A stretch of DNA of 64,000 nt, taken from positions 124,001 to 188,000 of the forward strand of contig NZ_SGIS01000003.1 in assembly GCF_004208535.1 (NCBI RefSeq). The letters run 5' to 3'. Within the stretch, counting starts at the first letter, position 1. Every line of letters begins with the position of its first letter. The position numbers were made by a program, and so were the translations under genes. Source of the DNA: Sphingomonas populi (GTDB lineage: Bacteria; Pseudomonadota; Alphaproteobacteria; Sphingomonadales; Sphingomonadaceae). Below the pieces are notes generated by a model. That model was not told the DNA's origin and did not search any database. It saw nothing but the letters and a program-made list of their open reading frames with translations. This document shows, piece by piece, positions 18,194 through 26,020 of the stretch.

Positions 18194-18233
18194 TTCGCCA
18201 ATGGGCGAACGGGTTCGCCAAGTGGTGAACGGG
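18194..18233. promoter_or_regulatory. Tandem 20-bp palindromic repeats, candidate LytTR operator
   Basis: TTCGCCAATGGGCGAACGGG (18194-18213) and TTCGCCAAGTGGTGAACGGG (18214-18233) are direct repeats with a period of exactly 20 bp. A degraded third start, CTTCGCT, follows at 18234. Each unit is itself a palindrome (TTCGCC-N4-GGCGAA; the second has one mismatch). The site lies between the divergent hydrolase and LytTR genes, 64-103 bp upstream of the hydrolase start. LytTR domains are known to bind paired direct repeats about two helical turns apart, so autoregulation and hydrolase control are likely (inference). Confidence 0.6.
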
Positions 18234-18247
18234 CTTCGCTCGTCGCC

Positions 18248-19072
18248 GTGACCGCGTTAGAAGAGAGTGTGTCCCGCGCCATTCCCTCTGTTGCCGCTTT
18301 CCGCCGTATGGCGACGCTGTCACTACGGTGGATCGGTCTGACCGTAGCCGCTGGCGCTCTGCTGGCGATCCTCGGGCCGTTCGGCAGCTATATGAATGGT
18401 GGCCCGATCCGGCTGCTCAGCTACTGGATCGGCGCCATGTTGCTGGGCTTGGTGCTGTACGGTTCGGCGTACAGAATCGTGAGCGCCCGGGCCGCGTTTG
18501 GCTCGCGAATATGGTTGGGCGCGCTGGTCGGGGCGACGCTGCTCGCCAGCATTCCTGAAGCCCTCGTGACGCGCGCAGTGGCGTTTTGGCTATGGCCGGA
18601 ACTGATGCAGCTCCGCCTGCCGCTTCCGGTTTGGTTCGCGCAGACGGCGACGATCGGAATGATCGCGATGGCAGGCGTCGGCTTCGCTCTGCGTCGCTCC
18701 GCATCGGCATCGCGCGACGATCTTGCGGGACTACCTTCGACCGGACCGATTGTCGCGCCGCTTGGGGGAGACGTGCTGGCACTCCAAATGGAGGACCATT
18801 ATGTCCGTGTGCATCGATCGACCGGCTCCGAGCTGATCCTGATGCCGTTGGGCCGGGCGATCGAGACGATGCAAGCTGAAGGATTGCGGACGCATCGGTC
18901 GTGGTGGGTCGCAACCCATGCTGTTACGTCCGTACACGGTAATGCCCGATCCATGCGGTTGCTGCTGTCGAACGGTGTGGCGGCGCCGGTCGCTCGATCC
19001 GCCGTTACGCGCCTCAAGGCAGCCGGATGGGTCGCGCATGACGAAAATCGTCCGGCGGACGGCAAACGGTGA
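18248..19072 (+). CDS. Membrane-bound LytTR transcriptional regulator
   Basis: About 274 residues. Four hydrophobic segments occupy the N-terminal half (WIGLTVAAGALLAILGPFG, LLSYWIGAMLLGLVLYG, WLGALVGATLLASIPEA, TATIGMIAMAGVGFAL). A C-terminal LytTR DNA-binding domain follows: LALQMEDHYVRVHRSTG, LILMPLGRAIETM, GLRTHRSWWVATHAVTSV, LLLSNGVAAPVARSAVTRLKA. It probably senses a membrane or envelope signal and regulates the divergent hydrolase. Start is uncertain. The frame opens at ATG 18149, but that would put the palindromic repeats inside the gene and leave 18 bp between divergent starts. GTG 18248 or ATG 18308 fit the membrane topology better; none has a strong ribosome binding site. Confidence 0.8.
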   Translation: MTALEESVSRAIPSVAAFRRMATLSLRWIGLTVAAGALLAILGPFGSYMNGGPIRLLSYWIGAMLLGLVLYGSAYRIVSARAAFGSRIWLGALVGATLLASIPEALVTRAVAFWLWPELMQLRLPLPVWFAQTATIGMIAMAGVGFALRRSASASRDDLAGLPSTGPIVAPLGGDVLALQMEDHYVRVHRSTGSELILMPLGRAIETMQAEGLRTHRSWWVATHAVTSVHGNARSMRLLLSNGVAAPVARSAVTRLKAAGWVAHDENRPADGKR

Positions 19073-19116
19073 AACCGGCGCCTTTGGAATCAGCGCGGCC
19101 ACGGTGGCAGCGGACG

Positions 19117-19137
19117 CCTGCTGGAGCCGCCAGCAGG
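19117..19137. terminator. Hairpin between convergent genes
   Basis: CCTGCTGG, loop AGCCG, CCAGCAGG: a perfect 8-bp stem midway between the convergent LytTR and glycosyltransferase genes. It has no T-run on either side, so intrinsic termination is unproven; the position suits a bidirectional end. Confidence 0.4.
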
Positions 19138-19220
19138 AAGTGCCATTCCGACGGAAGATCTTGTCAAATTTGCACGGAATTTGAGTCAGACCGCCGCTTC
19201 GACGCCGATCCACACATGCG

Positions 19221-20777
19221 CTAAACACACGGCCCCGCGGTAGCGACACGCAAGAGTCCGTGGTCGGCGATTGTCCTTGAGGGTATTTCGGTAAGGATAG
19301 AGTAGGGATACGGCCCTGAGAAATCCGATGTTGGCGGGGTAGTGCCGGCAAGCATGCCGGCCGTCTGAAGCAGTTTGTATGGATCGTGGCACCAGCGGCG
19401 AAACAGGAACACCGGCCCAGGCGGCACCGGCTGGGCGAGCGGGGTCGCAGAGCCAATGCCCCATGCATCGAGCTGCGGTCCTGATGTGACCAACGTTACC
19501 ACCGGAAACGGGCAACGCGGCATGCGCAGATCTACCGCGCAGGCCATGCGGACGGCCACGCTCACCGCCTCGCCATTGACTACCAGGATGGCGCCGGGCT
19601 GGCGTGCCAGGCTGACAACGGGGGTACGCCAATCCTCGACCTGCAGGTTTAAGATCATGTGCGCGAGGTTGGGCATCAACAGAGAGATTACCACAGCGGG
19701 GGCGAGCCATCGGACACGGCGAACACGTATGCTGGCCAAGCCTGCGGCAGCGAGGATGATGTTGAACAGAGAGAGCCAGAAGACCGTCCGGTCGATGATG
19801 ATGGGCTGTCTGGCGTTGGCGACCAGGAAGAACAATGCTGATAGCACGTAGCACGCCAGAGCCAGCCGCGTGGCGGAGTTCCGCCATGTGCGCGCCACTC
19901 CGAACACTGCGGCTGCGCCTGTGGCGACCAGGCCGAGCCAGTCCCAGCCGTGCGGCTCGTGCGCGAGCAACGTTCCCGTGGCGAAGGTCGTCGCCACCTC
20001 GATAGCCTTCGGATGGCCGATCCAGCCGATATTGCCTTCCGGGGAGCGCATCTGATGTACGGTGATCCACATCCACCACAGCGAACCTGAGAGAACCAGA
20101 ACGTCGGCGAGCAGGAGGTGGCGCCAGCGGTCGCCGAGCAGAGGCACATAGCGACGATCGACGAGCATGAGCGCGATCGTCACGGCCGCTGGCCAAAGTA
20201 GCGCGGTAGTGTGCAGATAAATGCCGACCAGCGCACCACCGACAAAAGCAATCCACGCACGGCGCTGCGCCGGGCCGGGTTGGACTAGCCCTACCGCGCC
20301 GAAGAACGATACCGAGATCGCCAGAAACAGCGGCATGTAGCTGCGTGCCTGCACGGCGAAATAGAATTGCTGCGCGGACGCTGCCATCAGCAGAGTCGCG
20401 ATCACCGCCGCCCTATGACCATAATGACTGCGAATGCCGGTATGAACAATTGCCATTGCCGCGAGGCTGGCGAGGATACCGGGTAGCCGCAGCGCAACCT
20501 CGCTGAGCCCGGCAAGGGCCGTCCAGCCGTGCAGCACAGTGTAGAACAGCGGCGGGTTTGTTTCACGGAGCATCCATGCGCTCCACAGCCGCGCGACAGG
20601 CTGTGAAGCGAAGAAGACCGACGCAAGTTCATCGAACCACAAGGAATGACCTGACGAGGCGACACGCATGATCGCCGTGAACACGACGATCACGACGAGG
20701 AACACGGTGGCCGGGGCAAAGCGGATCGGGACCACGCCGCGGGGCTGAGCATGGCGGTGTCGGACGTCACTCATCAT
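19221..20777 (-). CDS. ArnT/PMT-family membrane glycosyltransferase (GT39/GT83-like)
   Basis: About 518 residues with roughly ten to twelve membrane helices. The N-terminal loop has GHSLWFDELASVFFA, holding the acidic DE pair used by PMT/ArnT enzymes to activate the acceptor. RETNPPLFYTVLHGW is the second conserved periplasmic motif, and QQFYFAVQARSYMP the third. Family members transfer a sugar from a polyprenyl-phosphate donor to a protein, lipid A or glycan in the periplasm. The start pair ATGATG (20777/20774) has GGGAAAA upstream; the frame is open to 21011 without membrane character. It stands alone, so the acceptor is unknown. Confidence 0.8.
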   Translation of the reverse strand: MMSDVRHRHAQPRGVVPIRFAPATVFLVVIVVFTAIMRVASSGHSLWFDELASVFFASQPVARLWSAWMLRETNPPLFYTVLHGWTALAGLSEVALRLPGILASLAAMAIVHTGIRSHYGHRAAVIATLLMAASAQQFYFAVQARSYMPLFLAISVSFFGAVGLVQPGPAQRRAWIAFVGGALVGIYLHTTALLWPAAVTIALMLVDRRYVPLLGDRWRHLLLADVLVLSGSLWWMWITVHQMRSPEGNIGWIGHPKAIEVATTFATGTLLAHEPHGWDWLGLVATGAAAVFGVARTWRNSATRLALACYVLSALFFLVANARQPIIIDRTVFWLSLFNIILAAAGLASIRVRRVRWLAPAVVISLLMPNLAHMILNLQVEDWRTPVVSLARQPGAILVVNGEAVSVAVRMACAVDLRMPRCPFPVVTLVTSGPQLDAWGIGSATPLAQPVPPGPVFLFRRWCHDPYKLLQTAGMLAGTTPPTSDFSGPYPYSILTEIPSRTIADHGLLRVATAGPCV

Positions 20778-20890
20778 GCGTTTTCCCGTACCCTGCTCCG
20801 CACGATGGCGGCGCGATCCGCTTAACGTACGTGTTTGCCGGCGGTTCACAAATGTTCGCGATTGAAGTGATGCAGTGGATGCCCGTTCGC

Positions 20891-20910
20891 CCGGCGTCAT
20901 ATGATGCCGG
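20891..20910. promoter_or_regulatory. 20-bp palindrome upstream of the glycosyltransferase gene
   Basis: CCGGCGTCATATGATGCCGG is a palindrome over all 20 bases except one pair (G/A), with TCATATGA at its centre. It is 114-133 bp upstream of the glycosyltransferase start. Candidate operator or transcript hairpin; no regulator gene is adjacent. Confidence 0.4.
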
Positions 20911-20950
20911 AGTAAATATCCCCCAATAGAGCCGGGCGCTTTATACTGTA

Positions 20951-20967
20951 AGCCGCTCAAAGCGGCT
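20951..20967. repeat. Perfect inverted repeat with 3-nt loop
   Basis: AGCCGCT, CAA, AGCGGCT: a 7-bp stem with a 3-nt loop in the glycosyltransferase/TonB receptor gap. No T-run follows on either strand. Could be a protein site or an RNA stem; no further support. Confidence 0.4.
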
Positions 20968-21202
20968 GATCCACACCGCTGACACAGTCTGACGGACGAG
21001 ACCGCAGCCACCCTGTCGATGGGAAGGCAGATTCGCCGTTATGCAGCCCGCTGGCGTCATCCGCCATTTCGGGCTGCTCGCCGGCGCCCGATGACGACAC
21101 GCGCGATGAACCAGCCGATATCCGCGCTGTGCCCGTGTTGGGGTGGACATCATGCGTGGCCTTCGGCGCGGCACGGGTCGCGGTCGCGCCACCGTATAAG
21201 GT

Positions 21203-21228
21203 CCAGGGGCCAGTCGTCCGACCCCTGG
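21203..21228 (-). terminator. Hairpin after the second TonB receptor gene
   Basis: CCAGGGG (21203-21209) and CCCCTGG (21222-21228) form a perfect 7-bp stem starting 9 nt past the receptor stop. On the minus strand it is followed by ACCTTATACG, a weak T-tract. Confidence 0.45.
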
Positions 21229-21236
21229 AAAGAGCT

Positions 21237-23672
21237 TCAGAGCTTCACCTTCACCTGCAGACCGCCGGCTCGGAGTTCGGGCATGCCGACCAACAGGGCA
21301 GAATAGTTACCGGTATATTCGAACATCGGAGTGAACATGAAATTGTCATAGACGCTGACATATTTCTTGTCGTTCAGCAGGTTGGTTACGAACGCTTCGA
21401 CCGACACGATGCCCCGGCTAATCCCGGCGCGCACGTTGAAAACATGGCGGTCGGGGGTGCGGACGATGTTTGCCTGATCGGTCCAGACGCCTGCCTTGTA
21501 GTTCCAGTCGAGCCGGCCGAACCATTTGGCGTCATTCACTCCGCGCACGTCGCCACCCAACTGGATCGCGCCGACCGCCGAATATTTGGAGCTGTTCGGC
21601 TGTTCCTTGCCGGTGAAGTCGGTGATGCCGGACAGCGTCGTCAGCGATCGGTTGGTAAAGGCGTTGATGTGGCTCAGATTGACCGCGCCGCCCAGTTCGA
21701 ACGTTACCAGATCGCTTGCGCGCCACGACGTCTGCGCCTCGACACCGTACAGGTCGACCGATCCGGTATTGGCGCTGCCGTAGAAGAAGGCGCCAGCGCC
21801 GCCGACGACCACGACGATCGAATTGATCTGGTCGCGCCACGGCGCATAGTAACCGGCGAGCGAGTAGGTGAGCGTGTTGTCGAACGCCCGGCCCTTGATG
21901 CCCACTTCATAGTTGGTCACCTTTTCCGGCGCCACGCGCAACGTCACACCCGCTGCAAGCGCCAGCGCCCGCACTTCCGGCGTGGCGGTGATGAGGCCGG
22001 TGCTGAACGCGCCCGGGTTCACGCCCTTTGCCACCGAAGCGTACACCATCGTGTTGGGCGTCACGTCATAATTGACGATCACGCGCGGCAGGAAGTTGCG
22101 ATAGGTCGAATCCACCAGCAACGTGCCCAGCCCCGACGGCACCGGCGCACCGGGGCGCGGATTATAGGCATAGGTGTGGTCGATTTGATACCGGCCCTCC
22201 AGGCTGACCGACAGCGCGCGGGTCAGGTCGTAGGTGGCGCCAAAGAAGAAGCCCAGCGTCTTTGCCCGATCGGTGCCACCGCCATTGGCGAACACAGTAG
22301 TGCCGAGCGCACCGTTACCGCCGCCGATTGAACCCCGGTTGCGGCCATCCAGCAGGCTGGCGCCAGCAACGCCACGGAACTTCCCAGAGTCATAGGACAG
22401 GCGGCCTTCGACCGAATAGTCCTTCGAAATACGCTCGCTCAGATACGGAAAGTCGAAATAGCTGCGGGAACCCGGGCCGCCGAACGGATTGGGCACAGCA
22501 GTGCTGTCGAAGCTGTCGAGATCGGAGAACTGGCTCCAGCTCTCGTTATTATATCCTGCCAGCACGGTGGCGGTTACGTCCGGCATCAGATCCACGTCCA
22601 CGGTGCCGTGCAGGTGGAAGTAACGGCGCACCATGCCATAGCCCTGCACACCCTGCGACGGATCCAGCACGCGCCCCTGCGGGCTGGACAGGAACTTTTT
22701 GACGAAGCTGTCGGTAACACGGCTCGTCGACAGTTGATCGGCGGGCGGTGGCAGCGTGCCGCAGATGAAGGGGTTCTTCACCGGAGCGCCAGCACCATCG
22801 AAGCCGTTCAAGGTGCAATTCGATTGGCCCTTGTAGACGATGTTCCCGGCCGGATCGCGGATGTCGACCGCCGAAATCCGGGTGCTGGCCGAAACACCGT
22901 CCTCATCCTTGGAATAGGATGCGTACACCTTTGCCCTGAGCCAGGAAGCCGGCTTGGCGGCGATGAGCAGCGAGCCCGACGTGCTCTTCTGGTCGCCCAG
23001 CGTGCCGCCATCCTTGGCGACCCACGACCCGTCCTTGCCGAAGCGATCGAACGTCGCGCGGAAGGTGAGCGCCTCGCCGGCGATCGGCCCTTCCAGATCG
23101 GCGCGGAGGCGATAGTTCGAGCGCGTGCCCACCATGGTGGTGACGGAACCGCCCCATTCGCCGGTTGGCACCTTGTTCACCACGTTGATCGCGCCGGCGA
23201 AGGTGTTGCGGCCGAAATAGGCGCTCTGCGGCCCGCGCAGCACTTCGATCCGCTCCGCCGCGCCGACGCTGTTCAGCGCGCTGGGCGAGGAAACCGGCAC
23301 ACCGTCGATAAAGGTCGACGTTGTCGTCGCAACCACGGTCGATGGCGTAAAGCCGCGGATGATCACGCCCTGGATGGTGCGATCGGCCCGGCCTGAGGAA
23401 TTGTTGTTGACGTTGAAGCCGGGCGTATTGGCAGCGACGTCGGCGATCGAGACGATCGAGCGCTTCTCGATCTGGTCTGCCGTCATCGCGGTCATCGTGA
23501 CCGGCGTCTTGAGGATGTCTTCCTTGCGCTTACGCGCGGTGACGACGATGACGTTTTCCGGTTCGGCGCGTTCCGCCTTCGGTTCTTCCTGCGTGTCCTG
23601 CGCAATTGCCGCCGTCGGTAGGCCGATTGCGAGGATGATAGCGATCGCCGCCATAGATGCACTGTTTTTCAT
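21237..23672 (-). CDS. TonB-dependent receptor of the catabolic island
   Basis: 811 residues. Residues 1-24 are a signal peptide (MAAIAIILAIGLPTAAIA). ENVIVVTARKRKEDILKTP (about 40-58) opens the plug, with IADVAANTPGFNVN, TIQGVIIRGFTP, AAERIEVLRGPQSAYFGRNTFAGAINVV, a standard plug of the CirA/Fiu-like large group common in sphingomonads. The barrel ends GLQVKVKL; the terminal residue is Leu rather than Phe. It probably imports the substrate of the downstream catabolic island. It follows an exported esterase gene on the same strand, separated by 222 nt with its own inverted repeat, so separate control is likely. The ligand is unknown; there is no siderophore biosynthesis or iron gene nearby. 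Confidence 0.88.
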   Translation of the reverse strand: MKNSASMAAIAIILAIGLPTAAIAQDTQEEPKAERAEPENVIVVTARKRKEDILKTPVTMTAMTADQIEKRSIVSIADVAANTPGFNVNNNSSGRADRTIQGVIIRGFTPSTVVATTTSTFIDGVPVSSPSALNSVGAAERIEVLRGPQSAYFGRNTFAGAINVVNKVPTGEWGGSVTTMVGTRSNYRLRADLEGPIAGEALTFRATFDRFGKDGSWVAKDGGTLGDQKSTSGSLLIAAKPASWLRAKVYASYSKDEDGVSASTRISAVDIRDPAGNIVYKGQSNCTLNGFDGAGAPVKNPFICGTLPPPADQLSTSRVTDSFVKKFLSSPQGRVLDPSQGVQGYGMVRRYFHLHGTVDVDLMPDVTATVLAGYNNESWSQFSDLDSFDSTAVPNPFGGPGSRSYFDFPYLSERISKDYSVEGRLSYDSGKFRGVAGASLLDGRNRGSIGGGNGALGTTVFANGGGTDRAKTLGFFFGATYDLTRALSVSLEGRYQIDHTYAYNPRPGAPVPSGLGTLLVDSTYRNFLPRVIVNYDVTPNTMVYASVAKGVNPGAFSTGLITATPEVRALALAAGVTLRVAPEKVTNYEVGIKGRAFDNTLTYSLAGYYAPWRDQINSIVVVVGGAGAFFYGSANTGSVDLYGVEAQTSWRASDLVTFELGGAVNLSHINAFTNRSLTTLSGITDFTGKEQPNSSKYSAVGAIQLGGDVRGVNDAKWFGRLDWNYKAGVWTDQANIVRTPDRHVFNVRAGISRGIVSVEAFVTNLLNDKKYVSVYDNFMFTPMFEYTGNYSALLVGMPELRAGGLQVKVKL

Positions 23673-23809
23673 GAAGCCCCCGTCGCTGAGTTTTTTTGTG
23701 ATGGCCGCTGGTGCAGATCGTGCGTTGCACTCCAGGCGAGACCGAAGATCATTAAAAATACAGATCCGGCCGAGTCTTTAATATTACCTATCCGACAGAC
23801 GATTACTTC

Positions 23810-23823
23810 GTCTATTTATAGAC
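23810..23823. promoter_or_regulatory. Inverted repeat upstream of the TonB receptor
   Basis: GTCTAT-TT-ATAGAC, two perfect 6-bp arms, 138-151 bp upstream of the receptor start. A second hairpin, CCACGC-GATTA-GCGTGG, is at 23850-23866. On the minus strand TATAAT occurs at 23877-23882 without a good -35 partner. The AT-rich character and paired arms suggest a promoter/operator region. Confidence 0.35.
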
Positions 23824-23894
23824 AAATGTTAGCGTGAACACGCTCTGGCCCACGCGATTAGCGTGGACTGCAACCAATTATACTGAAAAATCTT

Positions 23895-25076
23895 TTATGT
23901 AATCTTGAAGATTGTCTGTGCGAAATCCCGCAGATAGCTACGCCAGTTGGTCCAGGTGTGCCCGCCCTCGCTTTCGACATAGCGATATTGGATGCGGTAG
24001 CGGTCCATCATCGCACGGGTCGGGGCCACCGCCGCGTGGAGGAAATCAGACTTGCCCATGGCGAAATAGACCGGCGTCGCCGCCTTTGCCCGTTCACGCA
24101 GCTTGGCATCATTGGCAGCAACAAAGCGTTCTTCTTGGCCCGGCTGGTAGAAGCCCATGCTGAACACGCCAATCGGCCCGAACGTCCCGGCATTGGGCAG
24201 GCCCCAGGCGAGCGTGTGCGCCCCGCCCATCGATAACCCGGCCATCGCGCGGTGTGCCGGATCGGCGATGCTGCGATAATCACGGTCGATCAGCGGCACG
24301 AGGTCCTTGAGCAGATCGTCGCCGAAATCCTTGTTCATGAACAGGTCGCTGCCCGGCTTGAACACGGTATGCCCCGCCGGCATCACCACGATCATCGGCA
24401 CCGCCTTGCCGGCGGCGATAAGATTATCGAGGATGTAGTTGGCGTGGCCGCGCGACGTCCAGCTATCGTCGCTGTCGCCGGCGCCATGGACGAGATAGAG
24501 CACCGGATAGCGGCGCGTGCCGTTCCTGTCATAGCCCGGCGGCGTATAGACATGGGCGCGGCGCACTTCGCCCAGCGACACGGAGCGATATTCGATCGTT
24601 GCGACCGCGCCGTGCGCCACTGCGGCATCGAAGCTCTGGAACGCACCCTGCGGCCCCTTCACCTCCACCACCGACGACACGCCGCGATAGTTCATCGAGA
24701 ACCGATCGGCCTGCGGATCGGCCAAAGTGAGCCCGCCGATGCGATAGCCATAGGCATAGGTGCCCGCCGGCACCGGCGCTGCTGTGGTGGCCGACCAATA
24801 GCCGAGATCGTCGCGCGTCATCTCCAGCCCGGCGGCCTTGCCGTCAAAGCCCGAAGGGATCGCTTCGATATCGGAACTGATCACGCGGGGATCGGTGGCG
24901 TCCGGCGCGCACAGGCGGAAGCGCAGCCGGGAATCGGGCAGTTGTTCGACCGGCTGATAGAAGAGCGGATTGGCGAAGTTCGGCTTCTCGCACTTACGCG
25001 GTGCGTCCTGTGCAGCGGCGGCCGTAACCAGCGCGCAGGTGGACAACGTTGTCGCCATCAGAGCAAGCCGTTTCAT
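23895..25076 (-). CDS. Exported esterase, CE1/Fes-like with N-terminal E-set domain
   Basis: 393 residues. Signal peptide 1-22 (MKRLALMATTLSTCALVTAAAAQ). Residues about 40-145 form an immunoglobulin-like E-set domain (RFRLCAPDAT, MTRDDLGYWSATT, YAYGYRIGGL). Residues 160-393 are an esterase-D/feruloyl-esterase type alpha/beta hydrolase: HVYTPPGYDRNGTRRYPVLY, HGAGDSDDSW, then nucleophile Ser282 in MAGLSMGGAH and catalytic His in ESEGGHTW. This architecture is typical of feruloyl and acetyl-xylan esterases and enterochelin-esterase relatives. With no hemicellulase genes nearby, it more likely frees an ester-linked substrate for the catabolic island (inference). ATG 25076 begins the signal peptide. 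Confidence 0.87.
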   Translation of the reverse strand: MKRLALMATTLSTCALVTAAAAQDAPRKCEKPNFANPLFYQPVEQLPDSRLRFRLCAPDATDPRVISSDIEAIPSGFDGKAAGLEMTRDDLGYWSATTAAPVPAGTYAYGYRIGGLTLADPQADRFSMNYRGVSSVVEVKGPQGAFQSFDAAVAHGAVATIEYRSVSLGEVRRAHVYTPPGYDRNGTRRYPVLYLVHGAGDSDDSWTSRGHANYILDNLIAAGKAVPMIVVMPAGHTVFKPGSDLFMNKDFGDDLLKDLVPLIDRDYRSIADPAHRAMAGLSMGGAHTLAWGLPNAGTFGPIGVFSMGFYQPGQEERFVAANDAKLRERAKAATPVYFAMGKSDFLHAAVAPTRAMMDRYRIQYRYVESEGGHTWTNWRSYLRDFAQTIFKIT

Positions 25077-25154
25077 CCGCCGTTTCCCCTTACCGAATTG
25101 TTATGCAGCATAAGGATGGAAATCACGGGCGAATGCATCGGCAAGCGAAACAAA

Positions 25155-25171
25155 TGTTCGCAGTGCGAACA
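25155..25171. promoter_or_regulatory. Perfect 17-bp palindrome upstream of the esterase gene
   Basis: TGTTCGCA-G-TGCGAACA, two perfect 8-bp arms around one base. It is 79 bp upstream of the esterase ATG and 7 bp past the stop of the preceding hydrolase gene. The shape resembles IclR-type operators, which is an impression rather than a match. No regulator gene is adjacent. Confidence 0.5.
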
Positions 25172-25177
25172 AAGCGC

Positions 25178-26020
25178 TCAGTCGAGAAAGGCGAGGATGC
25201 GCGCGGCCACCACCTCCGTCGCGGCACCTGCCGGAAACAGCACCGCAGACGCATCCGGGCGCAAGGCCTGTGCCTTGGGCAGGTCGCCATGCGTGGGATC
25301 ACTTGCCGAACACGCCAGCAACACTGGATGCACGCTTGCCGCCAGCGCGCCGGCCATGTCGTAGGAAAAGGCCGCGCGATAGGCGATATGATAGGTGGTC
25401 AGCGCCTTCAGCACATCAACGACGAAAGCGTGGACCACCTCCGGCGGCGGCACGCCATTGCCAGTGCGGTGGGCGGCATCGCGATCGAAATAGGGGTAGA
25501 ACAGGAACATGTCCCGACAGAATTGATACGCCCAGGCAAGCTGCCCGCCATGATCGTCGGGCAGTTTCGCCGGCGCATATTGCCGCAGCATCCGGGCGCG
25601 TTCGGCCCGATCCATCAGCACCACGCCGTCGAGGATCAGCTTGCCGATCCGATCGGGCGCCCGGGCGGAAAGCGCGATGCCGATCATCGCGCCGGTGTGG
25701 CTGCCATAGAAATCCGCCTGCTCGATGCCGAGCGCGTCCATCACCCGCAGGGCGGTGTCGGCATAATAAGCGATCCCGTGGTCGCCCGGTGTCGGTGCAT
25801 CGGAATCGCCATTGCCCAGCATGTCGGGCGCGATCACGCGGCGGGAAGGCGCCAGCGCGCCGATCAGCGGGACCAGCCACCGCGACGATCCCGGCCCGGC
25901 ATGCGCCATGTACAGCGGCCGCGCCGTGGCATCCCCGGCGGCGCGATAGTGCACCAACCCTTCGGCAAGGCGGACAAAGCCGCGATCGATCTCAGGCCGC
26001 GGTGAAGACAAGCCGGACAT
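25178..26020 (-). CDS. Alpha/beta-hydrolase-fold protein with GSHTG elbow (atypical triad)
   Basis: 280 residues, no signal peptide, clearly alpha/beta-hydrolase fold (RRVIAPDMLGNGDSD at 60-74, IGKLILDGVVLM). The nucleophile elbow reads YGSHTGAMIG (105-114), which places His108, not Ser, Asp or Cys, in the nucleophile slot. The usual C-terminal His loop is LFPAGAATEV, without His. A DPTH motif (Asp241, His244) sits at the acid position. The paralogue at 31290-32096 shares GHHTG, DMIH and AAFSYD, so the pattern is a conserved subfamily trait, not a sequencing error. A non-hydrolytic role such as C-C or C-O lyase, decarboxylase or isomerase is plausible. It overlaps the upstream ALDH gene by 29 nt. 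Confidence 0.82.
   Translation of the reverse strand: MSGLSSPRPEIDRGFVRLAEGLVHYRAAGDATARPLYMAHAGPGSSRWLVPLIGALAPSRRVIAPDMLGNGDSDAPTPGDHGIAYYADTALRVMDALGIEQADFYGSHTGAMIGIALSARAPDRIGKLILDGVVLMDRAERARMLRQYAPAKLPDDHGGQLAWAYQFCRDMFLFYPYFDRDAAHRTGNGVPPPEVVHAFVVDVLKALTTYHIAYRAAFSYDMAGALAASVHPVLLACSASDPTHGDLPKAQALRPDASAVLFPAGAATEVVAARILAFLD

Larger units (their letters stand above)
20778..21236. other. Intergenic region upstream of the glycosyltransferase
   Basis: 459 bases with no convincing gene. It holds a 20-bp palindrome (20891-20910), a perfect hairpin (20951-20967) and the candidate terminator of the TonB receptor gene (21203-21228). TGTTCGCG at 20853-20860 resembles one arm of the palindrome at 25155-25171, but the second arm is not conserved. 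Confidence 0.45.

Noticed and set aside
25178..26020. GSHTG read as an ordinary GxSxG elbow shifted by one residue
   Set aside because: Alignment to the fold and to the GHHTG paralogue puts His, not Ser, in the turn; the paralogue has no Ser there at all.
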